From assembly GCA_023957835.1 (NCBI GenBank), contig JAMLGP010000001.1, forward strand, positions 1,543,575-1,607,574: DNA of 64,000 bases. The letters run 5' to 3'. Position 1 is the first letter of the stretch. Every line of letters starts with the position of its first letter. Positions 26,807 through 35,558 of this stretch are shown in pieces. Source of the stretch: Homoserinimonas sp. GTDB taxonomy: Bacteria; Actinomycetota; Actinomycetes; Actinomycetales; Microbacteriaceae. The notes under the pieces were generated by a model. It saw only the letters and a program-made list of their open reading frames with translations. It was not told the DNA's origin and did no database searches. The translations under genes were made by a program, and so were the position numbers.

Positions 26807-27685
26807 TCAGGGCAGCTCGAACCGTTCGGCAAGCTCGACCACATTGCTCAGCAACATCGCCCGAGTCATCGGGCCAACTCCGCCGGGGTTCGGCGAGAGC
26901 CAGCCCGCTACCTCTGCGACTTCCGGTTCCACATCGCCGACTATTCTGCTGCGTTCGCCATCCTGAACCCGGCTTACCCCCACATCAAGAACGATCGCTC
27001 CCGGTGCCACGTCTCGAGCCCGAATCACCCCCGGCACTCCGGCAGCCGCGACCACTACATCGGCAGCCCTCACATGCCTGGCCAGGTCTTCGGTCCCGGT
27101 GTGGGTGAGGGTCACTGTCGCGTTGTGCTCTCGCCTCGTGAGCAGCGGCCCAAGCGCCCTGCCGACGGTAACGCCGCGGCCGACCACGACCACGTTCTTT
27201 CCGTTCCAGCTCACTCCGTGCCGCTCGACCAGTTCGATAATCCCGCGGGGTGTGCATGGCAGTGGAGTTGCAATCGGGTGATTGACATTCAGCACAAGTC
27301 GACCGAGATTGGTCGGATGCAGACCATCTGCATCCTTAGCCGGATCGATCCGCTCGAGAATCGAATTGGTGTCTATGTGCGGCGGCAGAGGCAGCTGCAC
27401 TATGTAGCCGGTCGTTGCCGGATCGGAATTCAACTCGTCGATTACCGCTTCAAGTTGCTCCTGGGTGGTCTGTTCCGGCAGATCCCGGCGAATGGATGCG
27501 ATCCCGACTTCTGCGCAGTCCCGGTGCTTTCCGGCTACGTACTGCTTCGATGCCGGATCGTCCCCGACGAGCACCGTGCCAAGGCCCGGAGTCAGGCCGT
27601 TGGCTTTTAGTGCGGCAACGCGCTCGAGCAGCTCGGACTTGATCGCCCGGGCGGTCGCCCTTCCGTCGAGAACTCCCGCGGTCAT
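26807..27685 (-). CDS. folD: Methylene-THF dehydrogenase / methenyl-THF cyclohydrolase FolD
   Basis: 292-residue bifunctional enzyme of one-carbon metabolism, converting 5,10-methylene-THF to 10-formyl-THF with NADP. It shows [18 protein letters not shown] near residue 40 with the catalytic Lys, [10 protein letters not shown] near 95, [12 protein letters not shown] near 143 and the Rossmann loop [14 protein letters not shown] near 165. It ends with [13 protein letters not shown]. It lies 7 bases after glyA and should be co-transcribed with it under the ZTP riboswitch. Confidence 0.97.
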   Translation of the reverse strand: MTAGVLDGRATARAIKSELLERVAALKANGLTPGLGTVLVGDDPASKQYVAGKHRDCAEVGIASIRRDLPEQTTQEQLEAVIDELNSDPATTGYIVQLPLPPHIDTNSILERIDPAKDADGLHPTNLGRLVLNVNHPIATPLPCTPRGIIELVERHGVSWNGKNVVVVGRGVTVGRALGPLLTRREHNATVTLTHTGTEDLARHVRAADVVVAAAGVPGVIRARDVAPGAIVLDVGVSRVQDGERSRIVGDVEPEVAEVAGWLSPNPGGVGPMTRAMLLSNVVELAERFELP

Positions 27686-27692
27686 CCGATTG

Positions 27693-28979
27693 CTACCACT
27701 GTTCCAGGCCTGGATACAGCGGCAGTGCCTGGGCGAGCTTGCTCACCCGCGTCCGCAGCTGTTCGGTGTCAGGGTTCGGTTTGAGCGCCCCGGCAATGAT
27801 GTCGGCAACCTCGGTGAACTCTTCATCCCCGAAGCCCCGCGTCGCAAGAGCCGGAGTGCCGATTCGAAGGCCGGAAGTCACCATCGGCGGCCTCGGGTCG
27901 AACGGAACCGCATTGCGGTTGACGGTGATGCCGACCTCGTGCAGCAGATCTTCCGCCTGCTTGCCGTCGATCGGCGATTCGCGCAGGTCGGCGAGAATCA
28001 GGTGAACGTCGGTGCCGCCGGTCAGCACGTCGATCCCTTCGGCTCTGGCATCGGCTGCCATGAGTCGCTCTGCGAGAATCTTCGCTCCGCGGACTGTGCG
28101 CTCCTGACGGTCCCTGAACTCGTCGGTGCCTGCAAGCAGGAAGGCCGTAGCCTTTGCGGCGATGATGTGCATTAGCGGACCGCCCTGCTGGCCGGGGAAC
28201 ACATTCGAGTTGAGCTTCTTTCCGAGTTCTGCGTCTCTGGAGAGGATGAACCCCGAGCGCGGGCCCGCGAGAGTCTTGTGAACGGTGCTTGAAACCACAT
28301 CTGCGTGAGGCACGGGACTCGGGTGCAGCCCGGTGGCCACTAGCCCTGCAAAGTGCGCCATGTCGACCCAGAGCAGGGCTCCCACTTCGTCGGCGATCTG
28401 CCTGAAGGCCGCGAAGTCGAGTTGCCTGGGGTACGCCGACCAGCCGGCGATAATCACCTTCGGCTTGTGTTCGAGCGCCTTGTCTCTGACCGTGTTCATA
28501 TCGATCAGGAAGGTCTTCGGGTCGACACCGTAGCTAACCGCGTTGTAGAGCTTGCCGGAGAAGTTGAGCTTCATGCCGTGAGTGAGATGACCGCCGTGGG
28601 AGAGTTCGAGCCCGAGGATAGTGTCGCCGGGGGTAGCGATCGCAGCGAGCACCGCCGCGTTTGCAGAGGCTCCGGAGTGCGGCTGGACATTCGCGTATTC
28701 AGCGCCGAACAGTGACTTCGCGCGGGACCTTGCCAGCTCTTCAGCGACATCCACGAATTCGCAGCCGCCGTAGTAGCGCCGACCGGGGTAGCCTTCGGCG
28801 TACTTGTTGGTGAGCACGCTGCCGGCAGACTCGAGAACTGCGCGGGGGACGAAGTTCTCGCTCGCGATCATTTCGAGGTAGTCGCGCTGGCGGCCAAGCT
28901 CAAGCTTCAGGACCTCGGCGATCTCCGGGTCCACCTTCGAAAGCGGCTCGGTAAAGGTTGAGGGAAGACGATCTGACAC
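27693..28979 (-). CDS. glyA: Serine hydroxymethyltransferase
   Basis: 428-residue PLP enzyme converting serine and THF to glycine and 5,10-methylene-THF. It shows [15 protein letters not shown] near residue 38, [18 protein letters not shown] near 58, and the PLP-lysine in [19 protein letters not shown] near 230. GTG is the start, with GGAG seven bases upstream in the leader after the riboswitch. It forms an operon with folD, together supplying formyl-THF for purine synthesis, which explains control by the purine-pathway alarmone ZTP. Confidence 0.97.
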   Translation of the reverse strand: MSDRLPSTFTEPLSKVDPEIAEVLKLELGRQRDYLEMIASENFVPRAVLESAGSVLTNKYAEGYPGRRYYGGCEFVDVAEELARSRAKSLFGAEYANVQPHSGASANAAVLAAIATPGDTILGLELSHGGHLTHGMKLNFSGKLYNAVSYGVDPKTFLIDMNTVRDKALEHKPKVIIAGWSAYPRQLDFAAFRQIADEVGALLWVDMAHFAGLVATGLHPSPVPHADVVSSTVHKTLAGPRSGFILSRDAELGKKLNSNVFPGQQGGPLMHIIAAKATAFLLAGTDEFRDRQERTVRGAKILAERLMAADARAEGIDVLTGGTDVHLILADLRESPIDGKQAEDLLHEVGITVNRNAVPFDPRPPMVTSGLRIGTPALATRGFGDEEFTEVADIIAGALKPNPDTEQLRTRVSKLAQALPLYPGLEQW

Positions 28980-29020
28980 AGGTAGCTCCTAACAAGCTCA
29001 AGGGATGTCTCAAAGGTATC

Positions 29021-29100
29021 CGCTTGCGGCCCAGGCGTGCGGCCGTTTTACTTGTTTCGCTCCCCGGTGGTTCTCCACCCTGACGCCAGTTGCGATGCGG
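29021..29100 (-). promoter_or_regulatory. ZTP (pfl) riboswitch upstream of glyA-folD
   Basis: Read on the minus strand, the leader has all conserved blocks of the pfl motif: TCGCAACTGGCG, a small GGTGG/CCACC hairpin, GGGGAGCGA whose GCGA pairs back to TCGC to close P1, a short linker, and then CCGCACGCCTGGGC as the 3' domain. A CCGCAAGCGG hairpin follows before the glyA ribosome site. ZTP/ZMP, which build up when 10-formyl-THF is short, should turn on glyA-folD. A TAGACT -10 candidate lies just upstream at about 29108-29103. Confidence 0.88.
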
Positions 29101-29141
29101 CAAGTCTAACCGGCAAAGGAAATTCCAAGCTCGCTGGCTGC

Positions 29142-29197
29142 GGCGTGTAGCGTTCGATCGCGAGTCCAGATTCTTGTTTCTCGATTGGCGTGTAGCG
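29142..29197. repeat. Pair of 11-base direct repeats before the first GH20 gene
   Basis: GGCGTGTAGCG occurs at 29142-29152 and again at 29187-29197, 45 bases apart, about four helical turns. The second copy sits around the -35 position of the inferred promoter for the GH20 gene. The arrangement looks like a two-site operator, but no known regulator motif is matched. Confidence 0.4.
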
Positions 29198-29225
29198 AAT
29201 CCGCAAGCTCTGCCAGAATTGCCTA

Positions 29226-30662
29226 ATCAATACGATCACCCCGGAACCCGTTTCGCGTACCGACTCTCAAGGGCTGTGGACGATGCCCGACTCGGTGCGA
29301 ATCCAGACCGACCCCGGCTCGGCGGCAGTTGGTGAATACCTGGCTTCGATGCTTTCCGCTCTTGGGATGTCCGCCGCCGCAAACGACTCCGGCGACTTTC
29401 GGCTGCACCTCGGCGGCAGCCAGCCCGCGGAAGGCTACCTGCTTCGAGTTAGTGAAAGCGGGGTCGAGCTTGAGGCGGGCAGTGAGGCCGGGCTGTTTTG
29501 GGGCATCCAGTCGATTCGGCAGTTGCTGAAGAAAGACGGGGAGCACTGGTCGCTGCCGCAGACCCGAATTGAGGACTACCCGAGGTTCAGCTACCGAGGG
29601 GCGATGCTCGACGTTGCTCGGCACTTCTTTTCGGTCGCCGACGTCAAACGCTACATAGACGACATCGTCCTGTTGAAGCTCAATGTGCTGCACCTGCACC
29701 TGACCGACGATCAGGGCTGGCGAATCGAAATTGAGGGCTGGCCGAACCTAACAGAGCATGGCGCATCGACCCAGGTCGGCGGCGGAGGCGGTGGCTATTA
29801 CACTCAGGGCGACTACCGGGAAATCGTCGCCTATGCAGCCAGCAGATTCGTTACCGTCGTTCCCGAAATCGACCTGCCTGGCCACACCAATGCTGCGCTC
29901 GCCTCGTATCCAGAGCTCAATTGCGACGATAAAGCCCCCGCTCTGTACGAAGGAATCGAGGTCGGATTTTCGAGCCTTTGCGTCGACAAGAAGCTCACCT
30001 ACAAGTTCCTCGAGGATGTACTGGGCCAGGTCGCCACCCTCACTCCCGGACCCTGGCTGCACATTGGCGGCGACGAAGCCCACTCGACTCCAGAGGCCGA
30101 CTATCTGAAGTTCATTGCGCGCGCGAGCAAAATCGCTGCATCCACCGGCAAGACCGTCGTCGGCTGGCACGAGATGGGAAAGAGCGCCGAGCTGCCCACC
30201 GGAACCGTCGGCCAGTATTGGAGCTATACGACCCCGAGAGAGGATGCCGCGGAGCGCGCGAGGCAATTCCTCGCTTCGGGCGGAAAGCTGATTCTCTCAC
30301 CGGCAAATGCCATCTACCTCGACATGAAGTATGAGGAATCGAGCCCCCTCGGCCTGAACTGGGCTGACGGCCCGACCTCGGTCAGGAGATCCTACGAGTG
30401 GGAGCCTCTTGAGGTCGTTCCGGGCGCCGCAGAAGGCGATCTGCTCGGAATCGAAGCACCACTCTGGACCGAAACGATCACTTCAATTAGCGAGATCGAG
30501 ACGATGGCGTTCCCCCGAATCGCCTCCGCAGCCCAAATTGCCTGGTCGTCGAAAACCCGACCGGAGTTCGCCGAATTCACCGAACAGCTGCGCAATCTGG
30601 GGTCGGTCCTTGAGCGCGAAGGAATCAAGTTCGAGCGCGCAGCCGGAATCTCCTGGCACTAG
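29226..30662 (+). CDS. Beta-N-acetylhexosaminidase, GH20, without signal peptide
   Basis: Glycoside hydrolase family 20, removing terminal GlcNAc from chitobiose-like oligosaccharides. The (beta/alpha)8 domain has FSYRGAMLDVARHFF near residue 123, LHLHLTDDQGWRIEIEGWP, VPEIDLPGHTNAALASYPE and the catalytic Asp-Glu pair in LHIGGDEAHS near 280. There is no signal peptide, so it is probably cytoplasmic. The first conventional start is ATG at 29283 (459 residues). However, in-frame codons before it (ITPEPVSRTDSQGLW) align without gaps to the paralogue downstream (VPKPVQRIDSQGSY), so coding begins earlier. No ATG, GTG or TTG is available upstream before a stop at 29193; ATC at 29226, six bases after CAGAAT, is the best candidate. 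Confidence 0.88.
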   Translation: MNTITPEPVSRTDSQGLWTMPDSVRIQTDPGSAAVGEYLASMLSALGMSAAANDSGDFRLHLGGSQPAEGYLLRVSESGVELEAGSEAGLFWGIQSIRQLLKKDGEHWSLPQTRIEDYPRFSYRGAMLDVARHFFSVADVKRYIDDIVLLKLNVLHLHLTDDQGWRIEIEGWPNLTEHGASTQVGGGGGGYYTQGDYREIVAYAASRFVTVVPEIDLPGHTNAALASYPELNCDDKAPALYEGIEVGFSSLCVDKKLTYKFLEDVLGQVATLTPGPWLHIGGDEAHSTPEADYLKFIARASKIAASTGKTVVGWHEMGKSAELPTGTVGQYWSYTTPREDAAERARQFLASGGKLILSPANAIYLDMKYEESSPLGLNWADGPTSVRRSYEWEPLEVVPGAAEGDLLGIEAPLWTETITSISEIETMAFPRIASAAQIAWSSKTRPEFAEFTEQLRNLGSVLEREGIKFERAAGISWH

Positions 30663-30709
30663 AAGCCACCCTCAACTCATAGGCTTGGGCTGAGTCAACG
30701 CTCGCGGCC

Positions 30710-30754
30710 GGCTCAATCGCAGTCGGCTCAGTCGCGGTCGGTGCAGTTGCGACC
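30710..30754. repeat. Three imperfect 15-base tandem repeats between the GH20 genes
   Basis: Units GGCTCAATCGCAGTC, GGCTCAGTCGCGGTC and GGTGCAGTTGCGACC follow each other directly, 25 bases before the second GH20 start. The unit length of 15 keeps reading frame, but no start codon opens the frame upstream of the ATG at 30779, so they appear non-coding. Function unknown. Confidence 0.55.
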
Positions 30755-30778
30755 GCTCCCGGGATTGAGGACGAACTC

Positions 30779-32350
30779 ATGGCGCTGATCCACCGGATGG
30801 GCTGGTATGGCACCCTCGCCATCCTGCTGGCCGGTGCCACGAGCGTCACGAACTTCACCCCGGCCGGTTCACCGCCCCCGCCGGAAAGTGTGAACGTCAC
30901 AGTTAGAACGCTGGTTCCCAAGCCGGTCCAGCGCATAGACTCTCAGGGCTCGTATCGCTTCGGCGATGGCTCGGCCATTGCTGCAACCGGTGATGCCCGA
31001 CCAGTTGGCGAATACCTTGCTAATTTGCTGCGACCGCTTACCGGTGAATTGCTGCCGATGAACCCCAAAGGCGACATAGTCCTCGTGGTTGAACCGGGGC
31101 ATCCAGCAGGAGGCTACGACCTGAGAGTCCGCTCTTCCGGAATCTGGATCGCGGCCAATGATCCAGCCGGGCTGTTTCTTGGAATTCAGACTCTTCGGCA
31201 GCTCCTGCCTCCGCCGGTGGCGGGAGTCACGACCTGGGCGATAGCGGCAACCGACATCACCGACTTTCCGCGATTCAGCTATCGCGGAGCAATGCTCGAC
31301 GTCGCGAGGCACTTCTTCACGGTCGCCGAGGTCAAGCGCTACATCGACGAGATCGCCGCAATCAAACTCAACGTCCTCCACCTGCACTTGAGCGACGATC
31401 AGGGCTGGCGACTGGAAATCAAGGGCTGGCCGAAGCTCACTCAGATAGGCGGTGTAACCGAGGCCGGCGGAACACCCGGCGGCTACTACACTCAGGCGCA
31501 ATTCAGCGAGATCGTTGCTTACGCAGCGAGCAGGTTCGTGACCATCGTCCCGGAGTTCGACATGCCGGGTCACACCAATGCCGCGCTCGCCTCCTATGCC
31601 GAACTCAATTGCAGCGGAATCGCCCGCAAGCCCTACTACGGCTACAGCGTCGGGTTTTCCTCTCTTTGCGTCCACAAGGAAATCACCTACAAGTTCGTTG
31701 CAGATATTGTTCAGCAAGTTGCCGCTCTGAACCCCGGCCCCTGGTTCCACCTCGGCGGGGATGAATCTTCTGCGACGAGCCTCGCCGACTACAAGTACTT
31801 CGTCGACCGGGTGCTTAAGATCATTGCGGATGCCGGCAAGACTCCCATGGGCTGGCACGATATCGGCTACGCCCCGAACATTCCTGCCGGCACCGTAGGC
31901 GAGTACTGGGACTATACGACTCCGCGAGGTGGTTCTCCTTCGCTCACCAGATGGATTCTGAAAGCCGGCGGGCAACTGGTCATGGCCCCTTCGAACGTGG
32001 CATATGTAGACCAGAAGTATTCGCTGTCCGAGACCATAGGAACCAAGTGGGCGGAGCCGCCGCTCACGATTCAGGAATCCTACGGCTGGGATCCAACCGG
32101 AGTTTTCCCGAGCTATCCCGAGGAATCCTTTCTCGGAGTTGAAGCCCCCCTGTGGACCGAAACGGTCCACAATATGCAGGAAATCGAATATATGGCTTTC
32201 CCGCGAATTGTCGCGATCGCTGAAATCGGCTGGTCACCAAACGCCGACCGCAGTTTCGAAGAATTCGCCCCGAGACTGGCGACCTTCGGGGTATATATGG
32301 AAGCCGCAGGAATCAATTTCAAGCGAACACCGGGGGTTCCATGGAAGTAG
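30779..32350 (+). CDS. Beta-N-acetylhexosaminidase, GH20, exported
   Basis: 523-residue paralogue of the preceding gene with the same family 20 core: FSYRGAMLDVARHFFTVAEV near residue 165, LHLHLSDDQGWRLEIKGWP, VPEFDMPGHTNAALASYAE and the catalytic pair in FHLGGDESSAT near 320. Unlike its neighbour it has an N-terminal hydrophobic segment (residues 7-25, MGWYGTLAILLAGATSV) followed by a Pro-rich linker, fitting export or membrane anchoring. It would release GlcNAc outside the cell. Its last 10 bases overlap ltrA. The tandem copies probably arose by duplication followed by a change of location. Confidence 0.92.
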   Translation: MALIHRMGWYGTLAILLAGATSVTNFTPAGSPPPPESVNVTVRTLVPKPVQRIDSQGSYRFGDGSAIAATGDARPVGEYLANLLRPLTGELLPMNPKGDIVLVVEPGHPAGGYDLRVRSSGIWIAANDPAGLFLGIQTLRQLLPPPVAGVTTWAIAATDITDFPRFSYRGAMLDVARHFFTVAEVKRYIDEIAAIKLNVLHLHLSDDQGWRLEIKGWPKLTQIGGVTEAGGTPGGYYTQAQFSEIVAYAASRFVTIVPEFDMPGHTNAALASYAELNCSGIARKPYYGYSVGFSSLCVHKEITYKFVADIVQQVAALNPGPWFHLGGDESSATSLADYKYFVDRVLKIIADAGKTPMGWHDIGYAPNIPAGTVGEYWDYTTPRGGSPSLTRWILKAGGQLVMAPSNVAYVDQKYSLSETIGTKWAEPPLTIQESYGWDPTGVFPSYPEESFLGVEAPLWTETVHNMQEIEYMAFPRIVAIAEIGWSPNADRSFEEFAPRLATFGVYMEAAGINFKRTPGVPWK

Positions 32351-33504
32351 CGATTCGCTCACTGCTGAGACCGAGCAAGGGTGAAGACGCCCACAGGGTC
32401 AGCTACGCCGAATTGTTCTTTGATCTGGTTTTCGTCTTCGCAGTGACCCAGGTTTCCCACCTGCTCATCGGAAACCACACGATTTACGCGGTCCTTCAGG
32501 CAATCATGATCGGTGCGATCGTCTGGTGGGTGTGGGTCTATACCGCGTGGGTGACGAACTGGCTAAACCCGGAAGCAAACCCGATCAGGGTATTGCTGCT
32601 CCTGCTCATGATCGTCGGGGTGGTGTTGAGCGCCTCGATTCCGCGTGCTTTCGGCGAGAGCGCACTGCTTTTCGCTGTCGCGCTCGTAGTGTTCCAGGTC
32701 GGCAGGAGTCTGGCTGCGGTTGCCGCCTTCGCGAAAGAGAAGCCCGGCCACGCGCTCAACTTCGTGCGGATTGCGATCTGGCTCGCGGCATCCGGAGTCC
32801 TTTGGATTCTCGGCGCCCTGTTCCCGGATGCCCGACTCTGGATTTGGCTGTTGGCTCTGGTTATCGACTACGCCGGTCCGCGCGCCAGGTTCTGGACTCC
32901 GGGACTCGGCAGATCTCCGCTGGAAACCTGGGATGTCGCAGGCGCCCACATGGCAGAGCGGATGAGCCTTTTCATCATCATCGCCCTCGGCGAAACTGTG
33001 GTGGTTTCCGCATCAGCCTTCGCGTCGCTGGAGCTGAACTGGAGCACGGGGATCAATTTCCTTTGCGCCTTCACCGGGAGCGTCCTCATGTGGTTCCTTT
33101 ACTTCAGCCGCAGCGAACGAGCCGGGAGCCGCTACATCGACGCCGCCGAAGAGCGGGGCATGATTGCTCAGACCGCGTATACCTACGTGCCGCTCCTCAT
33201 GGTTCTGGGGATTGTCCTCTCCGCGGTGGTTGACCATTTCCTGCTTGACGAGCCGCTAAAAGCCGACTTCTTCACCGCCATGTTGCTTGGCCTCAGTTGC
33301 GCACTGTTTCTGGTCGGTTCCGCCCTGTTCAGAGCGGCAACCGGATTCAGACTCCCCCTCTTTCACGTCGTGGGAGCGATCTGCGCACTGGGGCTAATTT
33401 TCCTCGGTAGCCTTGTGCCAGTCATTACGCTTGCCTGGCTTGCAAATGGCATCATGCTCATTGTCTTGATTTTCGATCTGACGAAAAAGGGTGAACCAGA
33501 TTGA
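32341..33504 (+). CDS. Low-temperature-requirement A (LtrA) family membrane protein
   Basis: 387-residue integral membrane protein with about 11 helices. The N-terminal YAELFFDLVFVFAVTQVSH is the family signature, and MAERMSLFIIIALGETVVV near residue 205 is the other conserved block with a buried Glu. LtrA was named from a Listeria mutant unable to grow in the cold; its activity is unknown. It overlaps the secreted GH20 gene by 10 bases upstream and the deazaflavin reductase by 4 bases downstream, so it is part of that operon, an unexplained association. Confidence 0.88.
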   Translation: MEVAIRSLLRPSKGEDAHRVSYAELFFDLVFVFAVTQVSHLLIGNHTIYAVLQAIMIGAIVWWVWVYTAWVTNWLNPEANPIRVLLLLLMIVGVVLSASIPRAFGESALLFAVALVVFQVGRSLAAVAAFAKEKPGHALNFVRIAIWLAASGVLWILGALFPDARLWIWLLALVIDYAGPRARFWTPGLGRSPLETWDVAGAHMAERMSLFIIIALGETVVVSASAFASLELNWSTGINFLCAFTGSVLMWFLYFSRSERAGSRYIDAAEERGMIAQTAYTYVPLLMVLGIVLSAVVDHFLLDEPLKADFFTAMLLGLSCALFLVGSALFRAATGFRLPLFHVVGAICALGLIFLGSLVPVITLAWLANGIMLIVLIFDLTKKGEPD

Positions 33505-34007
33505 AACCCGACCCCGTAGTCTCCGCCGTTCGACACGTTGTCGCGCCCGTGACCAGAACCAGGCTGTTCAGATGGCTGGCCCCAAGGCTGCTGCCGATCT
33601 TCGAGGATCTGACCAGGGGGCTCAGCTCCGGCCACGTTCAAGTGAGCGGGCTACTCGTGCACTCGCTGCAATTGCACAGCTTCGGCGCAAAAACCGGGAC
33701 AGAGCGGATCACCTCCCTCATGTACACCCCGGATGGAAACGGCTGCGCGATCGTCGCCGGCACGAGCTTCGGCCGGCAGCACCACCCTTCCTGGACCTAC
33801 AACCTGCTGGAAAATCCCGACGCGTATATCGACGTTCGAGGCAGGCTGCTCGAGGTTCGGGCGGAGCTCATCGGCGACGATGAGCGCGATGAAGCGTGGG
33901 AACTCATTCAGGCACAGTGGCCGGGATACCGAGCTTACGAACGGGAGTCCGGCCGAGTGGTCAGACTGTTCAGACTTCGACCGCTAAGGGAACTCAGGTC
34001 GGCGTAA
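33501..34007 (+). CDS. Deazaflavin (F420)-dependent nitroreductase-family protein
   Basis: 168-residue protein of the split-beta-barrel Ddn family. Key parts are LHSFGAKTGTERITSLMYTP near residue 60, AGTSFGRQHHPSWTYNLLENP near 88, IDVRGRLLEVRAEL and WPGYRAYERESGR near the C-terminus. Relatives use reduced F420 to reduce quinones or nitro compounds; some instead bind other flavins, so F420 use is inferred. The TTG start overlaps the ltrA stop as TTGA. It is the last gene of the GH20 operon and convergent with glpK. Confidence 0.85.
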   Translation: MKPDPVVSAVRHVVAPVTRTRLFRWLAPRLLPIFEDLTRGLSSGHVQVSGLLVHSLQLHSFGAKTGTERITSLMYTPDGNGCAIVAGTSFGRQHHPSWTYNLLENPDAYIDVRGRLLEVRAELIGDDERDEAWELIQAQWPGYRAYERESGRVVRLFRLRPLRELRSA

Positions 34008-34020
34008 ATGGCGAAGCGAG

Positions 34021-35532
34021 CTATCCGGCGTCCCCGGTAAGCCATCCTTTCGAGCGTTCGATTGCCTTGAGCCACTGGGCGTACTCCGACTCGCGTCTGA
34101 CTGCATCCCTCCCCGGTTTCCATCTCCGATCCTGCTTCCACTGCGAGCGCAACTCGTCGATCCCGCTCCAGAACCCGACTGCGAGACCGGCGGCATAGGC
34201 CGCGCCGAGGCAAGTGGTCTCTGTGACGACCGGGCGGATGACCTCGACATCCAGCCCATCGGCGAGCAGTTGCAGAAACAGGTTGTTCGCCGCCATGCCC
34301 CCGTCAACCCGAAGCTCGGCCATTCGCGTGCCGGTTTCAGCGGCCATCGCTTCAACCAGATCCCGGGTTTGCCAGACTGAGGCTTCGAGCACCGCTCTGG
34401 CCAGGTGCGCTCGAGTAACGAAGCCGGTGAGCCCGGCGATAACTCCCCTCGCATCGCTCTCCCAGTAGGGCGCGAAGAGACCGGAGAACGTGGGGACGAT
34501 GTAGGCGCCGCCATTATCCGGAACCGTGGAAGCTAAGCCTTCAATTTCGGAGGAGCTTGCGATCATCCCGAGCTGATCCCTGAACCACTGGACGAGAGCC
34601 CCGCTAACCGCGATCGAACCTTCGAGTGCGAATCTGGCCGGTTCTTCGCCGAATCGGTAGGCGAGAGTGGTCAGCAGGCCGTGGCTCGACATAACCGGCT
34701 CGGTACCGGTATTGAGCAACAGAAAGGCACCGGTTCCATAGGTGCTCTTGAGCTCGCCAGCATCAAAGCCCACCTGACCTACAAGTGCTGCCTGTTGATC
34801 GCCGAGGGCGCCTGCCACCGGAACCCCTTCGAGAACTCCGTTTGCAGTGCCGTAGACCTGCGAAGAAGAGACGATCTTGGGCAGAACCTCCCTCGGTATA
34901 CCCTGCGCTTCAAGCAATTCCGGATCCCACTCGAGTGTTCTGATATTCATAAGCAGGGTGCGGCTCGCATTGGTCACATCGGTCAAGTGGCGGCCGCCGT
35001 CCGGCCCCCCAGTTAAGTTCCAAATGAGCCAGGAGTCCATGGTTCCAAAAGCGAGTTCGCCCGCCCTTGCCCGCTCGAGCAACTCGGGTTGATTCTGGAA
35101 AACCCAGGAGAGTTTCGGACCGGAGAAATAGGTCGCTGGAATCAAACCGGTCTTCTCCCGATACCAATCGAGATCCCTGACTTCGATTAGCCCCTGGACG
35201 ATCCGGTCGGTCCGAGTGTCCTGCCAAACGATTGCGGGAGTCGCCGGCTTACCGGTAACGCGGTCCCAAAGCACCGCGGTTTCCCGTTGATTCGTGATCC
35301 CGACTGCCGCAATTCTCGAACTGTCGATTCCGGCCCTTTCCAGGGCACCTCCGGCAACCTCTTCGACGTTCCGCCAAATTTCGGCTGCATCGTGCTCGAC
35401 CCAACCGGGTTTCGGAAAGTGCTGCACGTGCTCCTTTTGTGCGACCGCGACAATTTGCGAATCACGATCGAAAATCATGCACCTGCTCGAAGTTGTCCCC
35501 TGATCAATGGCAGCTATGTAATCAGCGCTCAT
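34021..35532 (-). CDS. glpK: Glycerol kinase
   Basis: 503-residue FGGY kinase that phosphorylates glycerol to sn-glycerol-3-phosphate. The N-domain starts YIAAIDQGTTSSRCMIFD, followed by EHVQHFPKPGWVEHDA, TNQRET and TVIVWQDTRT-like WQDTRTD near residue 100. The C-domain has GTGAFLLLNTG near 265 and LRVDGGMAANNLFLQLLAD near 405. The ATG at 35532 has GGAGG six bases upstream; the open frame reaches 35562 but without support. It follows the MFS transporter gene by 26 bases and probably shares its mRNA. No glpF or glpD is in the window. Confidence 0.95.
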   Translation of the reverse strand: MSADYIAAIDQGTTSSRCMIFDRDSQIVAVAQKEHVQHFPKPGWVEHDAAEIWRNVEEVAGGALERAGIDSSRIAAVGITNQRETAVLWDRVTGKPATPAIVWQDTRTDRIVQGLIEVRDLDWYREKTGLIPATYFSGPKLSWVFQNQPELLERARAGELAFGTMDSWLIWNLTGGPDGGRHLTDVTNASRTLLMNIRTLEWDPELLEAQGIPREVLPKIVSSSQVYGTANGVLEGVPVAGALGDQQAALVGQVGFDAGELKSTYGTGAFLLLNTGTEPVMSSHGLLTTLAYRFGEEPARFALEGSIAVSGALVQWFRDQLGMIASSSEIEGLASTVPDNGGAYIVPTFSGLFAPYWESDARGVIAGLTGFVTRAHLARAVLEASVWQTRDLVEAMAAETGTRMAELRVDGGMAANNLFLQLLADGLDVEVIRPVVTETTCLGAAYAAGLAVGFWSGIDELRSQWKQDRRWKPGRDAVRRESEYAQWLKAIERSKGWLTGDAG

Positions 35533-35558
35533 CAGCTCCTCCGGCCGACTCGGTGTAG

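Noticed and set aside
29021..29100. Glycine or THF riboswitch before glyA
   Set aside because: The conserved GGGGAGCG and CCTGGGC blocks and their pairing fit the ZTP class; the glycine and THF consensus cores are not visible.
29048..29239. 63-codon minus-strand frame before glyA
   Set aside because: It overlaps the ZTP riboswitch and the GH20 promoter region and has no ribosome site or family match.
30869..32170. 433-codon open frame on the minus strand
   Set aside because: Fully antisense to the exported GH20 gene, without a start signal or recognisable motif.
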